Shown: piece by piece, positions 26,391 through 37,034 of the stretch
Layout: the number at the start of each line of letters is the position of its first letter
Position numbering within the stretch: the stretch's first letter is position 1
Source: Mycobacterium sp. 3519A
Lineage (GTDB): Bacteria > Actinomycetota > Actinomycetes > Mycobacteriales > Mycobacteriaceae
Direction of reading: 5' to 3'
Length of the DNA: 64,000 nt
NCBI RefSeq assembly: GCF_900240945.1
Contig: NZ_OESG01000013.1
Location: 930,001-994,000, forward strand
Translations under genes and position numbers: made by a program
The notes under the pieces: generated by a model
The model's database searches: none
What the model saw: only the letters and a program-made list of their open reading frames with translations
What the model was told of the DNA's origin: nothing

Positions 26391-26553
26391 TTAAGAATGT
26401 AGCGTCTCGCAGTTTAAGCGGCCTGACCGCCCGGCCCATCCGCGGGTGCGGCGCGGTGCGAGCAAATTCACGGCGTGTTTGGAAGGTTGACCGCCGCCAG
26501 AGTTAAGGTGGCTGCTGATCGGAGAGTTAGCTGAGGCTATTGAGGGAGCACTC

Positions 26554-27240
26554 TTGTTCGTTGAACCGCAAGCGTCCGACCCTGAAGTGATCGCCCGCAA
26601 GCGCGAAGTAAACCCCAATGTGCGCATCCCACCGAAGATGGAGTGGGTCACCGAGCCCGATGGCCGCATCGTCAATTACAAGCTCGCGGGCGAGACCCTG
26701 TTCCACCGGATCCGCGATGTCTACGTGGCGTACTTCTACAACACGGTCGTCACCTACATCCCGTTCCACTTCATCCGGCTGGGCTATCTGCGCCTGTTCG
26801 GCGCGAAGATCGGCAAGGGCACGGCGATTTGCCGGGGCACCGGTGTCTGGTTCATTCCCTACATCGTGATCGGCGATCGCGTGTCGATCGGATTCCGCTG
26901 CCTGCTGGACGCCAGGGCGGGCATTGCGATCGGTGACGACGTCGTCATCGCCAGCGACACGCAGATCATCGCCGGCGGCCACGACATCAACCACCCCAAC
27001 TTCGTCCCTGCGCCCAACCCGCCCGACCCCATCGTCATCGACGATCACGTGTGGATCGGCAGCCGGGCGATGATCCTGCCGAGCCTGATCGGCCGTGGCG
27101 CCGTGGTGGCCGCCCACTCGGTGGTCAACAAGGAGGTGCCGCCGTTCGCGATCGTCGGCGGGGTGCCCGCCAAGGTGATCGGCGAGCGCAACAAGGACGC
27201 GCTGCAGTACAGCGGCAAGTACAAGCTGCCGTTCTTCTGA
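26554..27240 (+). CDS. hexapeptide-repeat (LbH) acyltransferase, paralog of the gene at 36351
   Basis: 228 residues from a TTG preceded by GAGGGA. Left-handed beta-helix repeats run from residue ~85 (LFGAKIGKGTAI, VIGDRVSIGFRCLLDARAGIAIGDDVVIASDTQI) to GGHDINHP, with the catalytic histidine, and VVAAHSVVNKEVPPFAIVGGVPAKVIG near the end. O-acetyltransferases of polysaccharide clusters have this form. It is closely similar in length and motifs to the protein encoded at 36351. It interrupts the conserved accA3-Rv3284 pair and is a displaced piece of the exopolysaccharide locus. Ends one base before the convergent sufE-like gene. Confidence 0.85.
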   Translation: MFVEPQASDPEVIARKREVNPNVRIPPKMEWVTEPDGRIVNYKLAGETLFHRIRDVYVAYFYNTVVTYIPFHFIRLGYLRLFGAKIGKGTAICRGTGVWFIPYIVIGDRVSIGFRCLLDARAGIAIGDDVVIASDTQIIAGGHDINHPNFVPAPNPPDPIVIDDHVWIGSRAMILPSLIGRGAVVAAHSVVNKEVPPFAIVGGVPAKVIGERNKDALQYSGKYKLPFF

Positions 27241-27657
27241 TCAGTTCTCGCGCAGCCTGCGCTTGATCCGCGCCAGCATCGCCGACATGCCCCGCAGCCG
27301 CAGCGGACTGATCAGCGCGGCCAGCCCGAGATCGGAGTAGAAGTCGTCGGGCACGGCCAGGATGTCGTCGACCGACTGCTTGTCGAGGCCCGTCGCAAGG
27401 ATCGCGGCGAACCCGCGCGTCGTCGGCGCCTCCGCGGGAGCGCTGAAATACAGCCGCACCTTGTCACGGTCGGCCGCGTCGACGTGAAGGAACAGCGGCG
27501 ACTGGCACTCCGGCACCGGCTCCATCGCCGCCTCTTCGAGATCGGCTGGCAGCGGGGGCAATTCGTTCGCGAACTCCAGCAGCAGGGCGAGCTTGTCCTG
27601 TCCCTGCACGTCCTGGAAATCCGATACGACTTCGGCCAGCGCGGCCGGCATGCTCAT
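27241..27657 (-). CDS. SufE family protein (Rv3284 ortholog)
   Basis: 138 residues from the ATG at 27657. [31 protein letters not shown] and [12 protein letters not shown], with the acceptor cysteine, then [32 protein letters not shown] are the SufE/CsdE pattern. SufE accepts persulfide sulfur from a cysteine desulfurase. It lies directly downstream of sseA, a rhodanese, as in M. tuberculosis, suggesting sulfur relay. Upstream ATG/TTG codons at 27678 exist but lack a ribosome binding site. Confidence 0.88.
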   Translation of the reverse strand: MSMPAALAEVVSDFQDVQGQDKLALLLEFANELPPLPADLEEAAMEPVPECQSPLFLHVDAADRDKVRLYFSAPAEAPTTRGFAAILATGLDKQSVDDILAVPDDFYSDLGLAALISPLRLRGMSAMLARIKRRLREN

Positions 27658-27685
27658 CGGCTCATCGTTCGCTCGCAAGCTTCGC

Positions 27686-28573
27686 TCATGGAGCGCTTCC
27701 GGGCTCTTCCCCGACCGCGACCGGCACCCGCACCGCGTTACCCCATTCGGTCCACGAGCCGTCGTAGTTGCGCACCCCTGGCTTGCCGAGCAGGTGGGTC
27801 AGCACGAACCAGGTGTGGCTGGACCGCTCCCCGATGCGGCAGTAGACGACGGTCTTGTCGTCGGGCTGCAGGAAGCCATACAGCTCCTCGAGTTCCTCGC
27901 GGTTGCGGAACCGGCCGTTGTCCTGTGCGGCCTTGGCCCAGGGGATGGAGCGGGCGGTGGGGATGTGGCCGCCGCGCAGCGCACCCTCTTCCGGGTAGTC
28001 GGGCATGTGGGTGCGTTCGCCGGTGTATTCCTGCGGCGAGCGGACGTCGATCAGCGGTTGCTTGCCGAGGATCTCGAGGACGTCTTCCCGGTAGGCGCGG
28101 ATCGGCGCGTCGTCGCGGTCGACGACCGGGTAGCCGGTGCTCTGCTTCGACGGCACGTCCAGCGTGGTTTCGCGGCCGTCGGAGATCCACAGGTCGCGGC
28201 CTCCGTCGAGCAGTCGCACGTCGGGATGGCCGAACAGGGTGAACACCCACAGCGCGTAGGCGGCCCACCAGTTGCTCTTGTCGCCGTAGATCACGACGGT
28301 GTCGTCGCGGGCGATGCCCTTGCGGTTCATCAACTCGGCGAACTGCTCGCCGTTGATGTAGTCGCGGACATGGGGATCGTTGAGGTCGGTATGCCAGTCG
28401 ATCTTCACGGCGCCGGGTATATGGCCGGTGTCGTAGAGCAATACGTCTTCGTCGGATTCGACTATGGCAAGCCCAGGGCGGCCCAGGTTGCCCGATAGCC
28501 AGTCGGCGGTGACCAGGCGTTCGGGATGGGCATACGACTGCAGGGCGGGGTCTGGATCAGCAGGCAGCGGCAC
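27686..28573 (-). CDS. sseA: thiosulfate/3-mercaptopyruvate sulfurtransferase SseA
   Basis: 295 residues with two rhodanese domains. The N-terminal domain ([31 protein letters not shown]) lacks the active cysteine; the C-terminal domain has [14 protein letters not shown] with the catalytic cysteine, and [29 protein letters not shown]. It moves sulfane sulfur from thiosulfate or mercaptopyruvate to a thiophilic acceptor. The sufE-like gene follows after a few bases in the same direction. Length equals that of the M. tuberculosis protein to within a few residues. Confidence 0.93.
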   Translation of the reverse strand: MPLPADPDPALQSYAHPERLVTADWLSGNLGRPGLAIVESDEDVLLYDTGHIPGAVKIDWHTDLNDPHVRDYINGEQFAELMNRKGIARDDTVVIYGDKSNWWAAYALWVFTLFGHPDVRLLDGGRDLWISDGRETTLDVPSKQSTGYPVVDRDDAPIRAYREDVLEILGKQPLIDVRSPQEYTGERTHMPDYPEEGALRGGHIPTARSIPWAKAAQDNGRFRNREELEELYGFLQPDDKTVVYCRIGERSSHTWFVLTHLLGKPGVRNYDGSWTEWGNAVRVPVAVGEEPGSAP

Positions 28574-28690
28574 ACCACGAGCCTACCCAGGCGGCATCCG
28601 AAACAGCACATGCCCACTGCTGCAAATGCCGGGCGGCGACGTATTGTGATCACTTGTCGTCGCAACGTCTTCGCGCTAGGAACATGAGGA

Positions 28691-30043
28691 ATGATGGCTG
28701 ATCCAGCAAAGTACGACGTGGGGATCGTCGGACTCGGTTTTGTGGGGCTGACTTTGGCGACCGTTCTCGCCGAATCGGGCATCTCGGTGATTGGCGTCGA
28801 GAAACGGCCAGAGATCGTCGAGATGACCAATGCGGGCACCCCGCACTTCACCGAGACCGGTCTGCCCGACGCATTGGCCGGCGTGACGAGGTCCAAGAAG
28901 TTCGTGGCCGTTGAGCAGTTCGACGACAGCTTCACCTGCGACACCTACATCATCACCGTCGGGACGCCGCTGTCGGCCGACGGGGTGGCCCGCCTGGACA
29001 TGATCGAGGCGGCCGCCCGCGACATCGCCGGGAACATGCGCGACGGGGCGCTGGTGATCCTGCGGTCGACGGTGAAGGTGGGCACGACGCGCGACGTGGT
29101 GGCCCCGATCCTGACCGCGAGCGGTAAGAAATTCGATATCGCGATGTGCCCGGAACGCACGCTGGAAGGCAAGGCGCTGCAGGAATTGCGTGAATTGCCG
29201 CAAATTGTCGGAGCCGACGATCCGGCCGTCGCCGATCGCGCCGCCGCGCTATTTCGGCGGCTCACCATTTCGATAGTCCAGGTCGCCGATATCGAGACCG
29301 CCGAGATCATCAAGCTGGTCAGTAATACCTTCCGCGATGTGCAGTTCGCGTTCGCCAACGAGGTCGCGCGGGTGTGCGACGCGTTCGGCGTCAGCGCACA
29401 CGAGGTCATCTCCGCGGGCAAGCTCGGCTACAACCGCACCAACATCCCGTTGCCGGGCCTGGTCGGCGGGCCGTGTCTGGAGAAGGATCCGCACATCCTG
29501 ATGGAGAGCGCGCGGTCGCGCGGCATCGAGATGGAGATAACGACCGCGGGCAGGCTGGTCAACGAACGTCAGCCGCTGGAGACCGCGCAGTTCATCAGCA
29601 GCGAGATCAGGCGCCGCAATCTGGCGGCCGCGGGTCCGTTGCGGATCAACATCCTTGGCATGGCGTTCAAGGGGATTCCCGAGACCAGCGACCTGCGCGG
29701 GTCGATGTCGATCAAGGTGCTCGATGCGTTGAAGAAGGCACACCCGGAAGCCGAGATCGGGGTGTACGACCCGATCACCTCTACGGAAGTGCTCGCCGCC
29801 GAGTTCCCCGACGAGAAGGTGTTCAACAGGTTCGGCGACGCGGTCAGCGGGGCGTCGGTGGTGGTGATCGCCAACAACCATCCGTCGCTCGGCACGATCG
29901 GGCCGCGCACCATCACCGAGTTCATCAGTCCCAACGGGTTCGTCTTCGACTACTGGAACCACTTCAGCCACCTACCCACATCGGAACTGGGCGACTCGTA
30001 CTTCGCGGTCGGCCGCAGCGGATGGGCGCCGATCGATGGCTGA
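28691..30043 (+). CDS. nucleotide-sugar dehydrogenase (UDP-ManNAc/UDP-glucose dehydrogenase family, WecC-like)
   Basis: 450 residues. VGIVGLGFVGLTLATVLAE is the NAD motif; YIITVGTPLSADGVARLDM, CPERTLEGKALQELRELPQIVG, EIIKLVSNTFRDVQFAFANEVARVCDAFG and GLVGGPCLEKDPHIL, with the catalytic cysteine near residue 262, place it closer to UDP-N-acetyl-hexosamine (WecC/WbpA) dehydrogenases than to UDP-glucose dehydrogenases: CPER rather than the NPEFLREG pattern. It should yield a uronic or aminouronic acid donor. It overlaps the epimerase gene by 8 nt and the pair is inserted between sseA and maf, part of the exopolysaccharide genes. Confidence 0.88.
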   Translation: MMADPAKYDVGIVGLGFVGLTLATVLAESGISVIGVEKRPEIVEMTNAGTPHFTETGLPDALAGVTRSKKFVAVEQFDDSFTCDTYIITVGTPLSADGVARLDMIEAAARDIAGNMRDGALVILRSTVKVGTTRDVVAPILTASGKKFDIAMCPERTLEGKALQELRELPQIVGADDPAVADRAAALFRRLTISIVQVADIETAEIIKLVSNTFRDVQFAFANEVARVCDAFGVSAHEVISAGKLGYNRTNIPLPGLVGGPCLEKDPHILMESARSRGIEMEITTAGRLVNERQPLETAQFISSEIRRRNLAAAGPLRINILGMAFKGIPETSDLRGSMSIKVLDALKKAHPEAEIGVYDPITSTEVLAAEFPDEKVFNRFGDAVSGASVVVIANNHPSLGTIGPRTITEFISPNGFVFDYWNHFSHLPTSELGDSYFAVGRSGWAPIDG

Positions 30044-31016
30044 GCGCGTAGTCGTCACCGGCGGTGGCGGTTTCATCGGCGCCTACCTGGTCAAGCGTCT
30101 GGTGCGCGACGGGTGGGACGTCGCTGTGGTCGACAACATGGTTCGCGGCGACGCCAGCCGATTCGCCGAAGTCGCTTCGGACGTCGAGCTTTTCACGTGC
30201 GACGTGCGCGACCAGGGTGCGCTGGAGAAGGCGTTCAAGGGCGCCGAGGTGGTCATGCACCTGGCCGCCGTCAACGGCACCGAAAACTTCTACAAGAAGC
30301 CGGAACTCGTGCTCGAGGTGGGCATGCTGGGCATGTTGGCGGTCGCCAATGCGGGCCGCAATGTCGGCGTGCCTGATCTGGTGGTGGCGTCGACGGCCGA
30401 GGTGTATCAGACGCCGCCGGTGATACCGACGCCGGAGACCGTTCCGCTGATGCTGCCCGACAGCCTCAACCCGAGGTATTCCTACGGCGGCGGCAAGATC
30501 GTCAGCGAGCTGATCGCGTTCAACTACGGCCAGGACCATTACCGTCAGGTGCAGGTTTTCCGGCCGCACAACGTGTTTGGGCCCAACATGGGGTGGAAGC
30601 ATGTGGAGCCGCAGTTCATTCTGCGGGCGCTGGCGTGTCAGGAAGCCGGCGACGGGACGTTCCCGATTCAGGGCGACGGCACCGAGACGCGGTCGTTCTG
30701 TTATGTCGACGACGTCGTCGAAGGCATTCTGACGATGTACGAAAAGGGCGGGCACCGCGAGATCTACCACATCGGCAGCGATGAGGAGCTCACCATCCGC
30801 GAACTCGCCGCGCGCATCGGCAAGATCGTCGGCATGGACTTGGACATTCAGCCCGGCGCGCTGCAACAGGGCGGCACCAAGCGTCGGTGTCCGGACATCT
30901 CGAAGATGCGTGCGCTGGGCTGGTCGCCGGTCGTCGGACTCGACGATGGCCTGGAACGCACGGTGGCGTGGTACCGCGAGAACCGCGACCTGGTGCCCGC
31001 CAACGACCTGATGTAG
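30036..31016 (+). CDS. NAD-dependent epimerase/dehydratase
   Basis: 326 residues, extended SDR. RVVVTGGGGFIGAYLVKRLV, VDNMVRGDASRFAEV, STAEVYQTPPVIPTPE and a Y-S-Y-G-G-G-K segment (YxxxK) give the cofactor and catalytic sites; VFRPHNVFGPNMGWKHVEPQF and RSFCYVDDVVEGI are typical of nucleotide-sugar 4-epimerases and 4,6-dehydratases. The exact reaction cannot be assigned. Translationally coupled to the upstream dehydrogenase, so it probably acts on the same uronic-acid nucleotide. Ends within an inverted repeat shared with the convergent maf gene. Confidence 0.85.
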   Translation: MAERVVVTGGGGFIGAYLVKRLVRDGWDVAVVDNMVRGDASRFAEVASDVELFTCDVRDQGALEKAFKGAEVVMHLAAVNGTENFYKKPELVLEVGMLGMLAVANAGRNVGVPDLVVASTAEVYQTPPVIPTPETVPLMLPDSLNPRYSYGGGKIVSELIAFNYGQDHYRQVQVFRPHNVFGPNMGWKHVEPQFILRALACQEAGDGTFPIQGDGTETRSFCYVDDVVEGILTMYEKGGHREIYHIGSDEELTIRELAARIGKIVGMDLDIQPGALQQGGTKRRCPDISKMRALGWSPVVGLDDGLERTVAWYRENRDLVPANDLM

Positions 31017-31080
31017 CGCGAAACTGGAGTTACCGCGGGGAAGTTCGAGTGCGGCGCGCGATAACTACAGTCTCGCGCTA
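31014..31080. terminator. long imperfect inverted repeat between convergent genes
   Basis: Arms at 31014-31037 and 31057-31080 pair over 24 nt with three mismatches, loop 19 nt. Each arm begins with the TAG stop codon of its gene (epimerase on plus, maf on minus). A probable bidirectional terminator, though no long T-tract is present on the plus strand; AAAAA follows at 31080. Confidence 0.6.
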
Positions 31081-31728
31081 AAAAGGCCCGGTGACCGGGT
31101 TGGCGGTCCACAGGTCGCGTATCGACAGCCCGGCCAGCGCCAGCAGTCGGCGCGTCAACGGCAGACCGATGCCGATCACCGCCGACGGGTCACCGTCGAC
31201 ACCCTCGATGAACCAGCCGCCGAGTCCGTCGAGGGTGAATCCGCCTGCCACCGCGAGCGGTTCGCCCTGCGCGACGTACGCATCGAGGTCGTCGGCCGAC
31301 GGGACGCCGAAGTTGACGGTGGTGCGCGTCGCGTCGGCGGCGCGATAGGTGATCGTGTTGTCGCGCAAGCGGATAACGCAGTGCCCGGTATACAACTGGC
31401 CGGACGTGCCTGCCATCTGCCGCCAGCCGTCCAGCGCCGCGGCTGCCGACGCCGGCTTGCCCATCAGCTCGCCGTCCCGATACAGCATCGAATCACAGCC
31501 CACCACAACGCAATCCGCAGCGACAGTCGGATCGAGAGCATGGGCGACGGCGTCGGCTTTCGCCGCCGCCAACGCAGTGGTGACGTCTCCGGGTGTGGCC
31601 TCCGGGTCCAGCCCCGCGACCACGGCGTCCTCGTCCACGCCTGAGACGATGACGAGCGGGTCTATTCCCGCCTGGCGCAACACCTTACGACGACCGGATG
31701 AGGCCGACGCAAGCACCAGCCGGGTCAT
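31078..31728 (-). CDS. maf: Maf-like nucleotide pyrophosphatase
   Basis: 216 residues from the ATG at 31728, which overlaps the accE5 stop (ATGA). [47 protein letters not shown] and YTGHCVIRL, then [25 protein letters not shown] are the Maf signature blocks. Maf proteins hydrolyse non-canonical or modified nucleoside triphosphates and influence septum formation. Downstream gene of the accD5-accE5 operon, as in M. tuberculosis. Confidence 0.93.
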   Translation of the reverse strand: MTRLVLASASSGRRKVLRQAGIDPLVIVSGVDEDAVVAGLDPEATPGDVTTALAAAKADAVAHALDPTVAADCVVVGCDSMLYRDGELMGKPASAAAALDGWRQMAGTSGQLYTGHCVIRLRDNTITYRAADATRTTVNFGVPSADDLDAYVAQGEPLAVAGGFTLDGLGGWFIEGVDGDPSAVIGIGLPLTRRLLALAGLSIRDLWTANPVTGPF

Positions 31729-31967
31729 TTCCGCATGTGCGTCCGCTCCAGCAGCGTCACCCGCTGCCAACTGAAGACGTTGTAACGGAGTCGGTCCACC
31801 GGATGGCCCCAGAGGTTCTGCTCCTGCTCGCGCGGCTCTTCGGGCGTTCCGGAAGCCGCCGCGAACACGGCGATCACCGCAGCCAACTCTTCCTCGCTCG
31901 GCTCGCCCTTGACGACCTTGATGTGCGCCTCGTGGGCGTGCGGATCGACAACCTGCTCTTCGCTCAT
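31725..31967 (-). CDS. accE5: acyl-CoA carboxylase epsilon subunit AccE5
   Basis: 80 residues. [20 protein letters not shown] is the conserved helix of actinobacterial carboxylase epsilon subunits, and the tail ([18 protein letters not shown]) matches AccE5. It stabilises the AccA3-AccD5 complex. It lies between accD5 and maf. The 54-nt spacer before it contains repeats of CGCTC/GCGAA type common between actinobacterial genes. Confidence 0.9.
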   Translation of the reverse strand: MSEEQVVDPHAHEAHIKVVKGEPSEEELAAVIAVFAAASGTPEEPREQEQNLWGHPVDRLRYNVFSWQRVTLLERTHMRK

Positions 31968-32021
31968 CTGTTGTTGGTTCGCTCTCTCGCTACGTTCGCT
32001 GCGCGAACTGCGCTCGGCCGC

Positions 32022-33686
<1,665 letters not shown>

Positions 33687-33719
33687 TTAAAGTCTTCTTA
33701 GGCAGGCGACAAAACGTGT

Positions 33720-34520
33720 CTAGCCCGATGCGTTTCTGATCGTCTTCTCGGTCACCGCGGCGGACGCCGATGCCGCCCCGGATTCGTACCCGACGTGCGG
33801 CTTCCGCAGGATCACCACCATGAAGCTGGCCATGTAGGGGACCGGATGGCGGTGCAGCATCTTCATCTTCAACTGCTCGAGCGCGTGCAGTGGCGGGATC
33901 CGGCGGTAGTAGCCGTGGCCGAACGTGGCGTTGATTCGCTCGACCTCGAATCCAGCGCTTTCATACCGCTTTGCCGTGCGTTCGGACGGGCCGAGGCACC
34001 AGCGGTAATAGGCGGGGAACTTCTGCTGCTTGGGGTCGGCGATTCGGGACGGCTGGAAGAACCTGACCAACGCGTGCGCCTGCTTCTCCGGGATCAAGTG
34101 GTTCACCAGAATCGGCAAGCTGTGCAGCGTCGGGAAGAAATGCACCGAAAGTCCGCCCGGGCGGAGCAGTTTGAAACAGTTCTCGTGGAATGCGACAGGG
34201 TCGGGCAAATGCTCGACGAGCATCTTCGAGAAAACCATGTCGTAGGAGTTGTGGCCGTCGTTGATCGGCTGGCAAAGGTCCGCGACCCTGGTCTCGACTA
34301 CGCCTTCGCCTTTGGCAAGTTCCTGGGCGGAGATGTCGACCACCACGCGCTGGGCAAGGAAATCCCAGTTCGAATCCGCGACAATCGGGTTTGCCCCGCC
34401 GCCGAGTTCAGCGACGGATTTTGCGCCTTCCCGCTTCGCGAGATCGACGAGTAAGTCCTCGTATCCGTTCCACAGCTCGTCGATATCCATGTAGACGACT
34501 TTGCCGGGGGGGATGGCCAT
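33720..34520 (-). CDS. class I SAM-dependent methyltransferase
   Basis: 266 residues from the ATG at 34520 with GGAG 7 nt upstream. SVAELGGGANPIVADSNWDF is the SAM motif I (here E-L-G-G-G), ARVVVDISAQELAKG-like motif II follows, and YDMVFSKMLVEHLPDPVAFHENCFKLLRPGGL is the post-I/motif III region of Methyltransf_11/23. It probably methylates a sugar or sugar-lipid of the polysaccharide locus. Separated by 57 nt from the accD5 start; a promoter-like pair lies upstream at 34629-34658. Confidence 0.82.
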   Translation of the reverse strand: MAIPPGKVVYMDIDELWNGYEDLLVDLAKREGAKSVAELGGGANPIVADSNWDFLAQRVVVDISAQELAKGEGVVETRVADLCQPINDGHNSYDMVFSKMLVEHLPDPVAFHENCFKLLRPGGLSVHFFPTLHSLPILVNHLIPEKQAHALVRFFQPSRIADPKQQKFPAYYRWCLGPSERTAKRYESAGFEVERINATFGHGYYRRIPPLHALEQLKMKMLHRHPVPYMASFMVVILRKPHVGYESGAASASAAVTEKTIRNASG

Positions 34521-35196
34521 GTATGCACTCCAAAAGGTTGTGGTGCCGGTCGCGATTGAATTGTCATTTCCCCCGGTATTTGCCGGCAAACTCGAATTCC
34601 TCGACAAGCCCCCCAGGCTACCGAGTCCAACTTACAAGTAGCTTAGTGTTGAGTGCAAGAACTCTGAGTACACCGCGCACTTCACCAGCTAATTCTCACG
34701 ACGTCAAACCATCGGACGACACCTCGTCGTGCCTGGTGCCGCGAACAGGCGAAGTCGGCTGGGTTGCCACCTGCAGACGCCGGTCGGCAAACATCCCGTC
34801 GCCGCACTTTTGTAGCGGCAGGTGCCGATGTCGACGCCGTTGACGAACCATCGCCTCGGCGCAACCTACCCGACCCCGGCTAGTCGCCGCAAGGCGCGCA
34901 GCGAACTTGCTGGCGGAAACGGAAAAGCGCCGTCAACAGAACTTACTGCGCCGAACTCAATTCGCTATCTGGACAGAGATCTGCGCCGCTGCGCGTCGTG
35001 TTCCTGCCCGTCGACGTGGCCACAAGGTGGCCCCAAAACGGCGGATATGCGTTTTGCCGGGATTTGCCGCGGCGATGTTTGGCCTCGGTTGTCCAGTGCG
35101 GTACGTTTGCAGTCCTAATGGAATCGGCGGGTCTGGTCGCCAGTCCGACCGACTCGCATCCGAGCGTCAGCGCAACCTTTCGAGGGGATTACCAGC
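34521..35196. other. 676-nt intergenic region between divergent methyltransferase and glycosyltransferase genes
   Basis: No open frame with coding-type codon use. It is less GC-rich near 34620-34690 and 35030-35110. A promoter candidate for the methyltransferase is listed separately. It divides the acc genes from the main exopolysaccharide locus, so it is a plausible control region. Confidence 0.5.
34629..34658 (-). promoter_or_regulatory. possible housekeeping-type promoter of the methyltransferase gene
   Basis: Minus strand: TTGCAC (34658-34653), an 18-nt spacer, TAAGTT (34634-34629). It gives a leader of about 100 nt to the ATG at 34520. Confidence 0.3.
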
Positions 35197-36336
35197 GTGC
35201 AATCAGACCGCAGGTACGACGGTGTCGACGGGCCGAAGGTGGCGATCGCCCACGACTACCTCACCCAACTCGGCGGCGCGGAAAAGATGGTTCTGTCGAT
35301 GAGCCGCGCCTTCCCGAACGCACCGATCTACACGTTGCTGTATGACCCGGCGCTGACGTATCCGGAGTTTGCCGAGCGTGACATTCGGGTGTCGGCGGCC
35401 AACAAGGTCGGACCACTGCGTAAACATCATCGCGTCGGCCTGCCGATCTGGCCGCTGGTGGCCAATTCGGTGTTCGTCGACGCCGACGTGGTGCTGACCA
35501 GCAGCAGCGGCTGGGCGCACGGGTTCCGCACCAGGGGCCGCAAGCTCATCTACTGCTATTCGCCCGCGCGCTGGCTGTACCTACCCGACAAATACCTCGG
35601 CGAGGACGCCGGCCTGGCCAAGCGCATCGGGCTGGCCGCCACGTCGCCGTATCTGAAGGCGTGGGACCGCCGACAGGCCCGCTCCGCCGACAAGTATCTG
35701 GCGATATCGACGCTGATCAAGGGCCGTATCGCCGACGCGTACGGCATCGACTCCGACGTGGTCTTCGGGCCCGCCGAAATGTCGAATCTCGCTGCGGCCG
35801 AGACCATTCCCGCGCTGGGCGGCACCGGCACGGAAAACGGCGGTTTCTATTTGTGCGTGTCCCGGCTGCTGCCGTACAAGAACGTCGACGTGGTGATCCG
35901 CGCGTTCGCGAACACCGACCGGCAACTGGTCGTGGTGGGCCGCGGACCGGAGGCCGAGCGGCTGCGCAGCATCAAGACGTCCAACGTGCACATGCTGTCC
36001 GATCTGACCGACGGCCAGATCTCCTGGCTCTACGAGAACTGCAGAGCGCTGATCGCGGCCAGCTACGAGGACTTCGGCCTGACGCCGATCGAGGCGGGGA
36101 TGCGGGGCAGGCCCACGGTCGCGGTGCGCTGGGGTGGCTTCCTGGACACGGTCGACGAAGGCCTGTCCGGAATCTATTTCGACGAGCCGGAACCCAGGGC
36201 CATCGCCGAGGCGCTCGACCGATTCGAGCAGATGGAGTTCGATCCGGACAAGATCCGTCGCCACGTCGAGCAATTCGACGAAGAGCACTTTGCCAAGCGC
36301 CTCTACGCCGAGGTGGACAAGTTGGCCGGCAGCTGA
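35197..36336 (+). CDS. glycosyltransferase family 4 (WbaZ-like)
   Basis: 379 residues from a GTG. VAIAHDYLTQLGGAEKMVLSM is the N-terminal GT4 motif of WbaZ/mannosyltransferase-type enzymes; YCYSPARWLYLPDKYLGED, GGFYLCVSRLLPYKNVDVVI, LVVVGRGPEAERL and ALIAASYEDFGLTPIEAGMRGRPTVAV (E-X7-E) complete the GT-B fold. Retaining transferase at the cytoplasmic face. First gene of a five-gene plus-strand block; the acyltransferase follows after 14 nt. Confidence 0.88.
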   Translation: MQSDRRYDGVDGPKVAIAHDYLTQLGGAEKMVLSMSRAFPNAPIYTLLYDPALTYPEFAERDIRVSAANKVGPLRKHHRVGLPIWPLVANSVFVDADVVLTSSSGWAHGFRTRGRKLIYCYSPARWLYLPDKYLGEDAGLAKRIGLAATSPYLKAWDRRQARSADKYLAISTLIKGRIADAYGIDSDVVFGPAEMSNLAAAETIPALGGTGTENGGFYLCVSRLLPYKNVDVVIRAFANTDRQLVVVGRGPEAERLRSIKTSNVHMLSDLTDGQISWLYENCRALIAASYEDFGLTPIEAGMRGRPTVAVRWGGFLDTVDEGLSGIYFDEPEPRAIAEALDRFEQMEFDPDKIRRHVEQFDEEHFAKRLYAEVDKLAGS

Positions 36337-36350
36337 GAGGAGCAGGACCC

Positions 36351-37034
36351 ATGTGGAAAGAACCGCAGAAGCCCGATCCCGAGGACATCGCCCGCAAGCG
36401 CGAACTGGCTCCCGATCTGGTTGTCGTCCCAGGGCCGACGTGGGTGCTGTCCGAGGACGGCGAGAAACTGGTCAGCTACAAGATGCAGGACCTGAGCTTT
36501 CCGCGGAAGGTCCGCAACCGCGTCGCCACGCTGCTGTACAACATGTTCATCACCTACATCCCTTCGCACACTGTGCGATTGGGCTTCTTGAGGCTGGCGG
36601 GCGCCAAGATCGGCAAGGGCTCGTCGATCATGCGCGGCACCACCATTTTGGACCCGGAGTTCCTGCGGATCGGGACCAACAGCACCATCGGCATGCGGTG
36701 TCTGATCGACGCGCGTGCCAGCGTGTGGATCGGCGACAACGTCACCCTGGCCAGTGATGTGCACATCGTCGGCGGCGGCCACGACATCAACCACCCCGAC
36801 TTCCTGCCGGTGCCGGGCATCCCCACCGTCATCTGTGACTACGCCTGGATCGCAAGCAGGGCAATGACATTGCCCTGCATCATCGGCCGCGGCGGTGTCG
36901 TCGCCGCGCACTCGTTGGTCACCAAAGACGTCGGCGAATGCGAAGTGGTGGGCGGCGTTCCGGCCAAGGTGATCGGCAAGCGTGACCCCGAGGCGCTGAA
37001 GTACAGCGCCAGTTATCGACCGCTCTTCCACTGA
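36351..37034 (+). CDS. hexapeptide-repeat (LbH) acyltransferase, paralog of the gene at 26554
   Basis: 227 residues from an ATG with GAGAGGAG upstream. Beta-helix repeats: LAGAKIGKGSSIMRG, RIGTNSTIGMRCLIDARASVWIGDNVTLASDVHIVGGGHDINHPDF, then VVAAHSLVTKDVGECEVVGGVPAKVIG. Catalytic histidine in GGHDINHP. Probably O-acetylates a sugar. Same length and same block order as the protein at 26554; the two are paralogs placed 10 kb apart. It overlaps the next gene by one base (TGATG). Confidence 0.86.
   Translation: MWKEPQKPDPEDIARKRELAPDLVVVPGPTWVLSEDGEKLVSYKMQDLSFPRKVRNRVATLLYNMFITYIPSHTVRLGFLRLAGAKIGKGSSIMRGTTILDPEFLRIGTNSTIGMRCLIDARASVWIGDNVTLASDVHIVGGGHDINHPDFLPVPGIPTVICDYAWIASRAMTLPCIIGRGGVVAAHSLVTKDVGECEVVGGVPAKVIGKRDPEALKYSASYRPLFH

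Noticed and set aside
28646..28660. Crp-type site near TGTGATCAC upstream of the nucleotide-sugar dehydrogenase
   Set aside because: Only an 8-bp palindrome; the 16-bp TGTGA-N6-TCACA spacing is absent.
31975..32010. CGCTC/GCGAA-rich repeats between accE5 and accD5 (similar near 27661-27700)
   Set aside because: Common short repeats in GC-rich actinobacterial spacers; not a CRISPR or mobile element.
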